64,000 nucleotides of DNA from NCBI GenBank assembly GCA_035476635.1, contig DATILI010000008.1:32888-96887 (forward strand), in the 5' to 3' direction. Shown one piece after another: positions 8,353 through 18,407 of the stretch (its first letter is position 1; each line of letters starts with the position of its first letter). This stretch comes from DATILI01 sp035476635. Its GTDB lineage: Bacteria > Pseudomonadota > Gammaproteobacteria > Burkholderiales > Burkholderiaceae_C. The notes beneath the pieces were generated by a model, which saw only the letters and a program-made list of their open reading frames with translations, was not told the DNA's origin and ran no database searches. The translations under genes and the position numbers were made by a program.

Positions 8353-9386
8353 TCGCTTGCGACGTTCAGCACCAACTTGCCGAAATTGGCGCCGGTGAAA
8401 AGCTTGATCAGGGCTTCGGGGAAGGTGGTCAGGCCTTCCACGATGTCTTCCTTGCTCTTCATGCGGCCGTCTTTCAGGTAGCCCGCCATCTCGGCCACGG
8501 CCAGGTGGTAGCGGTCGGCATAGTCAAACACCACGATGCCTTCCATCCGCGCGCGGTTGACCAGCAGCGACAGGTAGTTCTTCGGCCCCTGTACCGGTGT
8601 GGTGTTGTTGTACTGGCTGATCGCGCCGCAGATGATGATGCGCGCTCCGCGCCCGATGCGCGTGAGCACGTCGTCCAGGATTTCTCCGCCTACATTGTCG
8701 AAATAGATGTCCACGCCCTTGGGGCATTGCTCCTTCAGCCCGGCCTTGACGTTGCCGGCCTTGTAGTCGATGCAGGCGTCAAAGCCCAGCTCGTTCACCA
8801 CCCAGTCGCACTTGGCCTTGCCGCCTGCAATACCGACCACGCGGCAGCCCTTGATCTTGGCCAGTTGGCCTACGGTCTGGCCGACGGCACCGGCGGCGCC
8901 CGATACCACCACCGTTTCGCCCGGCTTGGGCTGGCCGACGTCCATCAGGCCGAAGTAGCCGGTCATGCCGGGCATGCCCAGCACGTTCATCCATTGCGTC
9001 ATGCTGCCCAGGCGCAAGTCGATCTTGAACAGTCCGTTGCGCTTGATCTGATCTTCGGGGATCAGCATGTATTCCTGGATGCCCAGGCCCGCGGATACGG
9101 TATCGCCGACGGCGAACTTCGGGTTCTTCGATGCGATGACCTTGCCGACGCCGCCCGCGCGCATAACCTCGCCGATGCCGACCGGCGGGATGTAGCTCTT
9201 GCCCTCATTCATCCAGCCGCGCATCGCGGGATCGAGCGAAAGGGCCAAGGTCTTGACCAGCACGCCGCCGTCGGCCGGATCAGCTACCGGCTCGGTGGTG
9301 AAATTCCAGCACTCGCGCCCCGGTGTACCTACCGGACGCTGGGCCAGGCGGACCTGGTGGTTGACGAGATGGGTGATGGTGGTCAT
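8349..9386 (-). CDS. NADP-dependent alkenal/one reductase of the MDR family (CurA/LTB4DH type)
   Basis: The 345-residue product is a zinc-free medium-chain reductase. The N-terminal GroES-like part has LSLDPAMRGWM, which is characteristic of the leukotriene B4 dehydrogenase/CurA group. The Rossmann part contains VVSGAAGAVGQTVGQLAK and VDIYFDNVGG. Members reduce activated C=C bonds of enones using NADPH. The real substrate cannot be told from the sequence. It is a single gene, convergent with the previous one and divergent from the SDR that follows, with 132 bases between them. An AGGAGAACATGC-type ribosome site stands before the ATG. Confidence 0.87.
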   Translation of the reverse strand: MTTITHLVNHQVRLAQRPVGTPGRECWNFTTEPVADPADGGVLVKTLALSLDPAMRGWMNEGKSYIPPVGIGEVMRAGGVGKVIASKNPKFAVGDTVSAGLGIQEYMLIPEDQIKRNGLFKIDLRLGSMTQWMNVLGMPGMTGYFGLMDVGQPKPGETVVVSGAAGAVGQTVGQLAKIKGCRVVGIAGGKAKCDWVVNELGFDACIDYKAGNVKAGLKEQCPKGVDIYFDNVGGEILDDVLTRIGRGARIIICGAISQYNNTTPVQGPKNYLSLLVNRARMEGIVVFDYADRYHLAVAEMAGYLKDGRMKSKEDIVEGLTTFPEALIKLFTGANFGKLVLNVASD

Positions 9387-9518
9387 GCATGTTCTCCTGC
9401 TATGGGCCTGTCAAAGTGGGGCGATGTTAGCGAGCGCCGGCCGCTGAGCGGGTAGCGAAAGCGACAGCTATCCAGAGAGCTGCCTCTATGTTTGAATGGC
9501 GCACAAAGGAACTTTCCC

Positions 9519-10337
9519 ATGGCCAAGACTACGGCGGCAGCATCCCCGACGGCATTGATCACCGGCGCGTCGTCCGGCATTGGCGAGGCGCTTGCGCATT
9601 GTTTTGCCGAATCCGGACACAACCTGGTGCTGGTGGCGCGCAGCGGGCCGAAGTTGCAGGAACTGGCCCGGGAATTGGCTGCAGCGCATGGCATCCAGGC
9701 CTGGGTCGAGACGGCCGACCTGTCCAAGCCGGAGGCGGCGGCGAAGCTGGCGGCGAGCCTGAAGCGCAAGCGCCGGCCGCCTGTCGACGTGCTGGTGAAC
9801 AATGCCGGCGTGCTGGAGCATGGCGCGTTTTCCGGCATGAACCCGGCGAGCCACCAGCAGATCATCGACCTCAACATCTCTGGCCTGACAGCCATGCTCG
9901 CGCAGTTTGTGCCGCCGATGGCCGAGCGCGGCCGCGGCCGGGTGCTCAATGTGGCATCGATCGCCGCCTTCCAGCCCGTTCCCATGCTGGCCACCTACGC
10001 AGCGAGCAAGGCCTATGTTCTGTCGCTCACCGAATCCTTGTCCGAAGAACTCAAAGGCAGTGGCGTCAGCGTGACCGCGCTGTGCCCGGGCATCACCGCA
10101 ACCAACATGCTGGAGCGCGCCACCGATGCCAATGCCCAGCTTTCGCAAATCCCGGCCTTCCTGGTGGGCGATGTGAATGCCGTGGCGCGGCAGGCCTACC
10201 AGGCCTGCATGAAAGGCGAAGTGATCTGCGTGCCCGGTGCGCTCAACCGCGCTGCCATGATTGCCTCGCGCGGCACGCCCAAATGGCTGGTGCGGCGCAT
10301 TGGCGGCGTCTTCGGCCGCAATGCGCTCGGTTCGTAG
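9519..10337 (+). CDS. Short-chain dehydrogenase/reductase
   Basis: The 272-residue product is a classical SDR. It has the cofactor motif TGASSGIG at 15-22, NNAG at 94-97 and the catalytic set Ser147, Tyr160, Lys164 (YAASK). Wording such as LITGASSGIGEALAHCFAE fits the DltE/SDR group that acts on lipophilic or polyketide-like alcohols, but the substrate is unknown. AAAGGA at 9505-9510 supports the ATG at 9519 over the in-frame ATG at 9492. The next gene starts 19 bases later on the same strand, so the two probably form a transcription unit. Confidence 0.85.
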   Translation: MAKTTAAASPTALITGASSGIGEALAHCFAESGHNLVLVARSGPKLQELARELAAAHGIQAWVETADLSKPEAAAKLAASLKRKRRPPVDVLVNNAGVLEHGAFSGMNPASHQQIIDLNISGLTAMLAQFVPPMAERGRGRVLNVASIAAFQPVPMLATYAASKAYVLSLTESLSEELKGSGVSVTALCPGITATNMLERATDANAQLSQIPAFLVGDVNAVARQAYQACMKGEVICVPGALNRAAMIASRGTPKWLVRRIGGVFGRNALGS

Positions 10338-10356
10338 ATGACACTCAGGAATGGCC

Positions 10357-11580
10357 ATGGCACGCCCATCGAACCGTGAACCCGCCTATGACGTCGTGCT
10401 CTATGGCGCCACCGGCTTTGTCGGCCGGCAGACGGTGGCTTACTTTGCCCGGCACGCGCGCGGCGTACGCTGGGCGCTGGGTGGACGCAGCGCGGACAAG
10501 CTCGATGCGGTCAAACGCGCCTGCGGCGCGGGCGCCGAGCGCGCCGGCATCGTCGTCGCCGATGCGCAGGATGTGCAGGCGCTTGAGGCGCTGGCGCAAA
10601 ACACCAAGGTGGTGTTGAGCACGGCCGGGCCGTTCGCCGTGTTTGGCAGCGCGCTGGTCGCGGCCTGCGTGAAGCACGGCACCCATTACGTTGACATCAC
10701 GGGCGAGACGCCCTGGGTGCGCAGTCTCATCGAGCAGCACCACCAGCAGGCCGAACGCGATGGCACGCGCATCATTCCTTGCTGCGGTTTCGATTCGGTG
10801 CCGTCCGACCTGGGCTCCTGGCTGGTCACGCAGGCGGTGCGCCACAAGTACGCCGAAGCCTGCGCGAGTGTCAAGGCCTGCTTCTCGCTGCGCGGCGGCT
10901 TCAATGGCGGCACGCTGGCCTCGGCCCTGAACATGCTGGACTCGGGGCAGCAAAGGGCCCTGGCCGATCCGTTTCTTCTCAATCCGCCAGGAGAAAGGCC
11001 GCGCCTGGATGCTGCCCACGCCGACCCGATCGCGCCGCATCACGACGCTGATTTCGAGGCCTGGCTGGGCCCGTTCTTCATGGGGCCGGTCAACACGCGC
11101 GTGGTGCGGCGCAGTGCCGCGCTGCTGGGCTACGGGCCAGGCTTTCACTACCAGGAGTACCAGCGTTTCGGCGCGGGCGCCGCGGCAGCGCTGATGGCAG
11201 CAGGTTTCAGTCTCGGCATGGGGGCGACGCAGACCGCCATGCTGTTGAGCCCGGTGCGCAAGCTGGTCAAGAGCGTAGCACCGCAGCCCGGCCAAGGGCC
11301 CTCGGAGCACAGCATGGACAACGGTTCCTTTCGCTGCGACCTGATCGGCCACAGCCTTGGTGGCCAAGTGGTTCGGGCCCGCGTGGCCGACCAAGGCGAC
11401 CCCGGCAACCGCGCCACGACCAAGTTTGTCTGCGAAGCGGCGCTGGCGCTGGTGCATGATTTGGCGGAGCTGCCCGGCGGCCCGGCGCGCGGCGGCGTCC
11501 TTACCCCGGCCAGCGGCCTGGGCGATGTGCTTGCGCGGCGGCTGCGCGCCGCGGGCATGACGGTCGAAGTCTCCTCCTGA
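10357..11580 (+). CDS. Saccharopine-dehydrogenase-like NAD(P)-binding protein (trans-acting enoyl reductase family)
   Basis: The 407-residue product begins with a Rossmann fold (VVLYGATGFVGRQTV) and has the STAGPFAVFGSALVAACVKHGTHYVDITGE block of the saccharopine dehydrogenase NADP-binding family. It is closest in style to the mycobacterial trans-acting enoyl reductase group, which works on lipid intermediates, rather than to lysine metabolism enzymes. CAGGA at 10346-10350 is too close to the ATG at 10351 and well spaced for the ATG at 10357, which is preferred. It likely shares a transcript with the SDR before it. Its reaction is not established. Confidence 0.75.
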   Translation: MARPSNREPAYDVVLYGATGFVGRQTVAYFARHARGVRWALGGRSADKLDAVKRACGAGAERAGIVVADAQDVQALEALAQNTKVVLSTAGPFAVFGSALVAACVKHGTHYVDITGETPWVRSLIEQHHQQAERDGTRIIPCCGFDSVPSDLGSWLVTQAVRHKYAEACASVKACFSLRGGFNGGTLASALNMLDSGQQRALADPFLLNPPGERPRLDAAHADPIAPHHDADFEAWLGPFFMGPVNTRVVRRSAALLGYGPGFHYQEYQRFGAGAAAALMAAGFSLGMGATQTAMLLSPVRKLVKSVAPQPGQGPSEHSMDNGSFRCDLIGHSLGGQVVRARVADQGDPGNRATTKFVCEAALALVHDLAELPGGPARGGVLTPASGLGDVLARRLRAAGMTVEVSS

Positions 11581-11754
11581 TCCCGGTTGCCGCATGCGGC
11601 TTTGGCCTACAGACGCAAGCTCGGCGACGCGGCATATTTCCGGCGCATGTGCTGTAATAAACGCAGAGGGGATCAAGACCAATCAAAAGCGGGTGCCGGG
11701 CGCAAGCCGTAGCCAGTAGCCAGTAGGCGGCGCCGCATCCAGGAGGCTTTTCGA

Positions 11755-13007
11755 ATGCCCGCATCGTTGTTTGTTGAGGAAGACGATCCCGTTTTGTTGC
11801 CGCGCCAGGCGCTCGCGCGGCAATTCGATCGCATCCGTGCGTACAGCCTGGCCCTGGCGAGTGGCCTATCGCCCGAAGACCAGTGCATCCAATCCATGCC
11901 CGATGCCAGCCCGAGCAAGTGGCATCTGGCGCACACCAGCTGGTTTTTTGAGGCCGTGGTACTGGTTCCCCATGCTGGCGCCTATCAGCCGTTTGATTCG
12001 CGCTTTTTTCATCTCTTCAATTCCTACTATGAGTCGCTGGGGTCGCGTCATCCAAGACCACAGCGTGGCTTGCTGACACGGCCTTCGCTGGAAGAGGTGC
12101 ATGCCTATCGCGCGCATGTGGATCGTGCGATGGCACGCTTCATCGGCGAAGCCAACGAAACAGCCTGGCAGGCCGCGCAGTCGTTGGTCGAACTTGGGCT
12201 GCACCATGAGCAGCAGCACCAGGAATTGATCCTGACCGACATTCTTCATGCCTTCTCATGCAACCCGATGCTGCCGGCGTACGAGGCCGACAGCGCACCC
12301 GCCCTGCGCCTGGCCTGCGCACCCGCGGCACAGCGCTGGATCGAGCGGCCGGGGGGCTGCGTGCAGATTGGCCATGCGGGTCAGGGGTTTGCATTCGACA
12401 ACGAAACGCCGCGTAGCAGCGTACTGCTGCAACCCTACGAACTCGCCGACCGTTTGGTGACCTGTGGCGAGTATGCGCAGTTCATCGCCGAAGGCGGCTA
12501 CCAGCAGCCTGGCTTGTGGCTGTCGGACGGCTGGGCTGCCGTGCAGGCGCAGGGCTGGCAGGCACCCGCTTATTGGATCGCCCCAGGGGATGTGCGCGCT
12601 CCGGCCGCCCATTGGCAGGTGTTTGGCTTGCAAGGCGTGCGCGCGCTGGATGTGAATGCGCCGGTCAGCCAGCTGAGCTTTTACGAGGCTGCCGCCTATG
12701 CCGAATGGGCCGACGCGCGCCTGCCCACCGAGTTCGAATGGGAGGCCGCCTGGGGCGCGCCGGGCCTCGCCCAGATGACCGGCCAGCTCTGGCAATGGAC
12801 CCGTTCCTCCTATGACCCATACCCCGGCTTTCGGCCCTTGAGCGGTGCCGTGGCCGAGTACAACGGCAAGTTCATGGTGGGCCAACTGGTGTTGCGCGGC
12901 AGCAGTCACGCCACGCCCGCCGGCCATGCGCGGCCTACGTACCGGAATTTCTTTCCGCCGGGCGCGCGCTGGCAATTCTCAGGCCTGCGCCTGGCCAGGG
13001 ACGGCAG

Positions 13008-13014
<7 letters not shown>
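11755..13014 (+). CDS. egtB: Ergothioneine biosynthesis protein EgtB
   Basis: The 419-residue product has an N-terminal DinB-like domain with the iron ligands expected of EgtB: HLAH at 57-60 and HHEQQH at 150-155. A C-terminal FGE-sulfatase domain follows (LPTEFEWEAAW, GQLWQWTRSSYDPYPG, LRGSSHATP). It is a non-heme iron sulfoxide synthase that joins a sulfur donor to hercynine using oxygen. AGGAGG at 11741-11746 precedes the ATG. The stop overlaps egtD by seven bases, so the two are coupled. No egtA, egtC or egtE is in the window, so whether the donor is cysteine or gamma-glutamylcysteine cannot be told. Confidence 0.92.
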
Positions 13015-14015
<1,001 letters not shown>

Positions 14016-14024
14016 TCTTGCGTC

Positions 14025-14570
14025 TCAGCTGATGTCGATGTGGTGGATGCGGTAGTGCCCTTCGCGGCGATCGGCGAAGTACTGCACCAGAGTTTCCTTG
14101 ACGGTTCGGAAAGCGATTTCCTCCCAGGGAATCTCACTTTCCGTGAACAACCTGGCCTCGATGGTTTCGTGCCCTGGATTGAACTGGTCGCTCAGGAGCC
14201 GGGCCCGGTAGAACAGGTGCACCTGGCCGACGCGCACGACATTCATCACGCTGAACAGTTCTTCCATCTCGATCTGCGCGCCGGCCTCTTCGTCGGTCTC
14301 GCGCGCGGCGCCCTGGGCGGTGGTCTCACCCAGCTCCATGAATCCGGCGGGGAGCGTCCACTTTCCCCAGCGCGGCTCTATGTTGCGCTTGCACAGCAAG
14401 ACGCGCTCGCCAAAGTGCGGCACGGTGCCAACCACGTTCAGCGGGTTCTCGTAGTGGATGGTGTGGCAGGCCGGGCACACCGCGCGTTCCTTGATGTCGC
14501 CGTCGTCGGGAACGCGGTAGGCCACGGCCGTGCCGCAGTTCTTGCAGTGTTTGATGGGGCTGCGCAGCAT
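14025..14570 (-). CDS. NUDIX hydrolase with N-terminal zinc ribbon
   Basis: The 181-residue product has two CxxC pairs near the N-terminus (C9/C12 and C32/C35), which suggest a zinc ribbon. A complete Nudix box follows at 76-98 (GFMELGE ... REtdEEaG), with the catalytic REaxEE core. Similar proteins hydrolyse nucleotide sugars, ADP-ribose or NADH-type dinucleotides, and the substrate here is not defined. It is a single gene between convergent egtD and the TRAP operon. Confidence 0.85.
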   Translation of the reverse strand: MLRSPIKHCKNCGTAVAYRVPDDGDIKERAVCPACHTIHYENPLNVVGTVPHFGERVLLCKRNIEPRWGKWTLPAGFMELGETTAQGAARETDEEAGAQIEMEELFSVMNVVRVGQVHLFYRARLLSDQFNPGHETIEARLFTESEIPWEEIAFRTVKETLVQYFADRREGHYRIHHIDIS

Positions 14571-14590
14571 GCCTGCAGTTTAAGTTGAAA

Positions 14591-14617
14591 ACAACAAAGG
14601 ACTCCCGGCGGGAGCCC
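14591..14617 (-). terminator. Rho-independent terminator after the TRAP operon
   Basis: Read on the minus strand, GGGCTCCC, a GCCG loop and GGGAGTCC form an eight-base stem with one G-U wobble, followed by the T-rich tail TTTGTTGT. It lies 28 bases beyond the stop of the binding-protein gene that ends at 14645. Confidence 0.75.
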
Positions 14618-14644
14618 TTCTTGCGGGAGCGGCTCGGCGCGCGT

Positions 14645-15688
14645 TCAGGCCTTGCCGTGCTTGGCGATCAGTGCCTTGGCCGCTTCGAGCAGCTTCTTGC
14701 CATCGAAATTGCGCTTGGCCATGTCGGCAACCCATTCGTCGTCGATCGCGGCCGAACGCTTGAGGAACTCCTCGGTGTCGGCTGCCGTGATGCTGTAGAT
14801 CGAGTTGCCACGATCGCTGGCCGATTTGCGGCCGATCGGATCGTTGCCCTGCTGCGTCTTGCCGAGCCAGGCCGAGGTGGCCAAGCCGGAGTTGGCATCG
14901 ATCACCTTTTTGAGGTCGGGCGCCAGCGACTCGTACTTGGCCTTGTTCATCGCCATCACGAAGGTCGTGGTGTACAGCGCCGGACTGGTGCTGGGGAACT
15001 CGCTGTGAAACTTGGTGAGTTCATGCACCTTGACCGAAGGCACCACTTCCCACGGGATCACGCAGGCGTCGATGGTGCCTTTGGACAGCGCATCCGGAAT
15101 CTGCGGCAGCGGCATGCCCACCGGCGTCGCGCCCACCGAGCCGAGCATCTTGGTGACTTGGCGCGTCGGGCCTCGGACCTTCAATCCCTTCAGGTCGTTG
15201 ACGTTGCGGATCTGCTTGTCCTTCGCGTGGAACATGCCGGGGCCATGCACATGCAGGGCCAGCACGTGGGTGTCCTTGAACTCGTCCGGTGCCTGCGTCT
15301 GCATATATTCCCAATAGGCCTTGGAAGTGGCCTCGGCGTTGTTCATCATGAATGGCAGCTCGAACACTTCCACGCGCGGGAAGCGGCCGGCGGTGTTGCC
15401 CGGCAGCGTCCAGACCACGTCGACCACGCCATCCTTGGCCTGGTCATACAGCTGCACCGGGGTGCCGCCGAGCTGCATCGCCGGATAGCCTTCGAACTTG
15501 ATGCGGCCGCCCGAATCCTTCTCAACTTTCTCCATCCACGGCTTGTGCATGGACAGCCAGACGTTGGACATCGGCGCCATGAAGGTGTGGAACTTGAGCG
15601 TGATGGACTGCTGTGCCAGCCCGCTCAACCCCGGGGCGCCGAGTGCTACGGCGGCGGAAGACTTGAGAAGGGTACGTCGCTGGATCAT
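14645..15688 (-). CDS. dctP: TRAP transporter substrate-binding protein
   Basis: The 347-residue product starts with a signal peptide of Tat-like look (MIQRRTLLKSSAAVALGAPG) and continues with the DctP fold (LKFHTFMAPMSNVW, VRGPTRQVTKML, GTIDACVIPWEVVP). It should bind an organic acid in the periplasm and hand it to the DctQM permease encoded just upstream. It is the last gene of the dctQ-dctM-dctP operon, 71 bases after dctM, with AGGAGA before the ATG. The setting beside gentisate genes suggests an aromatic acid such as 3-hydroxybenzoate as ligand, which is inference. Confidence 0.88.
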   Translation of the reverse strand: MIQRRTLLKSSAAVALGAPGLSGLAQQSITLKFHTFMAPMSNVWLSMHKPWMEKVEKDSGGRIKFEGYPAMQLGGTPVQLYDQAKDGVVDVVWTLPGNTAGRFPRVEVFELPFMMNNAEATSKAYWEYMQTQAPDEFKDTHVLALHVHGPGMFHAKDKQIRNVNDLKGLKVRGPTRQVTKMLGSVGATPVGMPLPQIPDALSKGTIDACVIPWEVVPSVKVHELTKFHSEFPSTSPALYTTTFVMAMNKAKYESLAPDLKKVIDANSGLATSAWLGKTQQGNDPIGRKSASDRGNSIYSITAADTEEFLKRSAAIDDEWVADMAKRNFDGKKLLEAAKALIAKHGKA

Positions 15689-15759
15689 GTTGTTGTCTCC
15701 TGAAAGTTGATGACGCTAAGGTAACGGATTTGGGACTCTGGCGTTTTTCGGACTTACCC

Positions 15760-17079
15760 TCAACTGATGAACCGCACCATCCACAGCGGGATGATCGGGA
15801 AGAAGAGCAAAAACAGCGTGCGGATGACGTCGCTGACCAGAAACGGCATGACGCCGCGATAGGTTTCGGCAATCGGCACGCCTTTGGCCAGGCCGTTGAC
15901 CACATAGACATTCAGGCCCACCGGCGGCGCAATCAGGCCGAAGCCGACCGTCATCAGCACCATGATGCCGAACCAGATGGCGACCGAGTCCCTGGGCATG
16001 CCGAAGTCCAGCGCCATCACCATCGGGAAGAAGATCGGGATCGTCAGCAACAGCATGGACAACTCGTCCATCACGGCGCCCAGGATGACATAGAACAGCA
16101 GGATCGCACCCACCACTGCCAGCGGCGGGAAGCCCCAGCTGCCCACCACGGCAGCCAGCTGGTTCGGTACCTGCGTCAGCGCGAGGGCGGAGTTCATCAG
16201 GTCGGCGCCGATGAAGATCAGGAAGATCATGGCGGAGCTCACCGCCGTGCCATAGAAGCACTGCTTGAACTTTTCCCAGTTCATCTCGCGCTTGATCAGC
16301 GCGGTGAAGAAGGTGGTCGCGGCACCCACCGCGGCGCCTTCCGTCGGTGTGAAAAACCCGCCATAGATGCCGCCAAAGACCAGCAGGAAAATGACCACGA
16401 TGGGCGTGACGCCGACGATGGACTTGACTGTGAGCCGGGCCGTGTCGTCGTCGACTTCGGGGGCGTGCCCCGGAACCAGGCGCACATAGATGGCTACTGC
16501 CACCATGTAGCCGAACATCGCGATGATGCCCGGGACCACCGCGGCCGCGAATAGCTTGGTGATGTTCTGCTCGGTCAGGATGGCGTAGATCACCAGCACG
16601 ATGGAGGGCGGCAACTGGATGCCCAGGGTGCCGCCCGCTGCCAGCGTGCCCGTGGCCAGTCGCGATGAATAGCCGTGCCGCTTCATTTCGGGCAGCGCCA
16701 CGCCGGTGATGGTGGCTGCCGTCGCAACGGACGAACCCGAGATGGCGCCAAACGCCGCACATGCGAGCAGCGCTGCCATGGCCAGCCCACCCTTGAAGCG
16801 CCCCATGACGCCCGCTGCGAACTCAAACAAGGCCTTGCTGATGCCGCCCTTGGTGGCGAAGTGGCCCATCAGGATGAACAACGGGATCACCGAGAGGTCG
16901 TACCCGGCAAAGCGAGCGAAGGCCTGGGTATTCAGAAAGCTGAAGAACGGCGCCACGCCGGTCTGCGTCACGTAGCCCAGGGCGCCGGCCAGGAACATGC
17001 TGGCGGCAATCGGCACGCGGATCGCCATGAAGGCGAGCATGGTGCCAAAGATCAGGATGGTCAGCGTTACCGGGGTCAT
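15760..17079 (-). CDS. dctM: TRAP transporter large permease
   Basis: The 439-residue product is a polytopic membrane protein of the DctM/IT superfamily, with about a dozen hydrophobic segments. Family wording includes GAISGSSVATAATITGVALPEM, PPSIVLVIYAILTEQNI and FFTPTEGAAVG. It carries the sodium-coupled transport pathway of the tripartite system. Its ATG overlaps the dctQ stop as ATGA, so it is translationally coupled to the small permease. Confidence 0.93.
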   Translation of the reverse strand: MTPVTLTILIFGTMLAFMAIRVPIAASMFLAGALGYVTQTGVAPFFSFLNTQAFARFAGYDLSVIPLFILMGHFATKGGISKALFEFAAGVMGRFKGGLAMAALLACAAFGAISGSSVATAATITGVALPEMKRHGYSSRLATGTLAAGGTLGIQLPPSIVLVIYAILTEQNITKLFAAAVVPGIIAMFGYMVAVAIYVRLVPGHAPEVDDDTARLTVKSIVGVTPIVVIFLLVFGGIYGGFFTPTEGAAVGAATTFFTALIKREMNWEKFKQCFYGTAVSSAMIFLIFIGADLMNSALALTQVPNQLAAVVGSWGFPPLAVVGAILLFYVILGAVMDELSMLLLTIPIFFPMVMALDFGMPRDSVAIWFGIMVLMTVGFGLIAPPVGLNVYVVNGLAKGVPIAETYRGVMPFLVSDVIRTLFLLFFPIIPLWMVRFIS

Positions 17080-17552
17080 GCTGCTGCCCCAGTGGTGTCA
17101 CCGAATCCAAAGATGGCTTGGCGCATTGAAATGATGCTGGTCAGGATAAACGGCGGAACCATGGCCGCATAGACGACCCATTCGGGAAAACCGATGATCT
17201 GGGTTTCGGAGTTCGCCTGGTAGACGTTGATGCCACCCAGCGTGGACCGCCAGGCCAGCAGCGCAAAGATCAGGACCAGCATGAAGGCCCCGATGCGGTC
17301 AAGCTTTTCGTTGACAGCGCTGCTCACCCGGGCGGTGAAAAAGTCGACGATGATGTTGCCGCGCCGCAGCTGGCACAGCGGCATGAACAGCGCCACCGCG
17401 GCGCCGTTTGCCACGCCAGTCAGTTCGAACGCGCCGACGATGGAGATGCCCACCGTGTTGCGGCCGATCAGACTCGCGCATGTCATCAACGTGATGACTG
17501 TGAGCAGCACCCCCGCGCAGATGGCGCAGAGCTTGGCCAGGGCTTCGAGCAT
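17076..17552 (-). CDS. dctQ: TRAP transporter small permease
   Basis: The product, 158 residues from the ATG at 17552, has four hydrophobic segments. Family wording includes LRRGNIIVDFF and ALLAWRSTLGGINVYQANSET, typical of DctQ. It pairs with DctM in the inner membrane. A longer frame from a TTG at 17612 adds a polar, threonine-rich N-terminus that does not look like this family, so it is not used. It is the first gene of the operon; 159 bases with a repeated palindromic site separate it from the fumarylpyruvate hydrolase gene upstream. Confidence 0.87.
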   Translation of the reverse strand: MLEALAKLCAICAGVLLTVITLMTCASLIGRNTVGISIVGAFELTGVANGAAVALFMPLCQLRRGNIIVDFFTARVSSAVNEKLDRIGAFMLVLIFALLAWRSTLGGINVYQANSETQIIGFPEWVVYAAMVPPFILTSIISMRQAIFGFGDTTGAAA

Positions 17553-17656
17553 TTTCAAGGGAGTCTCCGTTGTTGTTGTGATCTGGATTGCTGGAGGAGC
17601 GATCTTAAGCAAGCGGCTGGCCGGTGCTGCCTTGCGTGCGCACTGAACACCGCAGA

Positions 17657-17690
17657 TTGCGCGATGATCGCAAAATTTGCGCGATCATCG
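17657..17690. promoter_or_regulatory. Two palindromic operator-like sites 20 bp apart before dctQ
   Basis: TTGCGCGATGATCG at 17657-17670 recurs as TTGCGCGATCATCG at 17677-17690, differing only in the central base. The start-to-start distance is exactly 20 bp. Each copy has a CGATnATCG core that is itself palindromic. CGATGATCGC at 17662-17671 and GCGATCATCG at 17681-17690 also form a perfect 10-bp hairpin around AAAATTTGC. It could be a tandem operator on one DNA face or an RNA hairpin between operon halves; the lack of a T-run argues against a terminator. Confidence 0.5.
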
Positions 17691-17711
17691 TGCACCTGCG
17701 GCCGTCCGAAT

Positions 17712-18407
17712 TCAAACGACCTTGACAGTCAGCGTGCCCAGGCCGGCCACGCTGCCCACCAGCGTGTCGCCCGCGACCACGGCGGCCACGCCTTCGGGTG
17801 TGCCGGTATAGATCAGGTCGCCGGGCTGCAGCTCCCAGGCGGCGGACAGGTGCTCGATGGTTTCGCCGATGTTCCAGATGAGCTTGGAGACATTGCTGCG
17901 CTGGCGGTCCTGGCCGTTGACCTGGACATGGATCTCGGCATTGGCCACATCGCCGGCTTGGGCCGCCGGGGTGATCGGGCCGATCGGTGCGGACTGGTCG
18001 AAGGCCTTGCCGATGCACCAGGGGCGGCCCTGCTTCTTCATGTCGTTCTGCAAATCGCGGCGCGTCATATCCAGGCCCACCGCGTAACCGTAAATGTGCT
18101 TGTGGGCATCGGCGGCCTTGATGTTCTTGCCGCCGGTGCCGATGGCAACGACGAGTTCGATCTCGTGGTGCAGGTTGTTCGTCAGGCTGGGGTAGGCCAT
18201 GCTGCCGGTTTCGCCCGCGTTGATGGGAACAATCGCATCGGCGGGCTTCAGGAAGAAGAACGGCGGCTCGCGGCCGGTGAAGCCCATTTCCTTGGCGTGT
18301 TCTTCATAGTTGCGGCCCACGCAATAGATGCGGCGCACGGGGAAGCGCTCCGCCTTGCCGATGACGGGCACGGAAGCGGTGGGGGCGGGATTGAAAACGT
18401 AGCTCAT
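17712..18407 (-). CDS. Fumarylacetoacetate hydrolase family protein, probable fumarylpyruvate hydrolase
   Basis: The 231-residue product has the short FAH-family form: VRRIYCVGRNYEEHAKEMG, the metal-binding EIELVVAIG and GLDMTRRDLQ, and a C-terminal LIYTGTPEGVAAV. In gentisate clusters this family hydrolyses fumarylpyruvate, or maleylpyruvate directly, to pyruvate and a C4 diacid. The ATG at 18407 overlaps the gentisate dioxygenase stop as ATGA and has AAAGGA upstream. The longer frame to 18512 lies inside the dioxygenase gene and is not used. Confidence 0.87.
   Translation of the reverse strand: MSYVFNPAPTASVPVIGKAERFPVRRIYCVGRNYEEHAKEMGFTGREPPFFFLKPADAIVPINAGETGSMAYPSLTNNLHHEIELVVAIGTGGKNIKAADAHKHIYGYAVGLDMTRRDLQNDMKKQGRPWCIGKAFDQSAPIGPITPAAQAGDVANAEIHVQVNGQDRQRSNVSKLIWNIGETIEHLSAAWELQPGDLIYTGTPEGVAAVVAGDTLVGSVAGLGTLTVKVV

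Noticed and set aside
7983..9455. 490-codon plus-strand frame opposite the MDR reductase gene
   Set aside because: The reductase on the minus strand has clear family motifs. This frame starts inside the glycine-zipper gene and has none.
11711..11733. Short tandem repeat around GTAGCCA before egtB
   Set aside because: It has only two and a half units of seven bases, too short to support a repeat call or a function.
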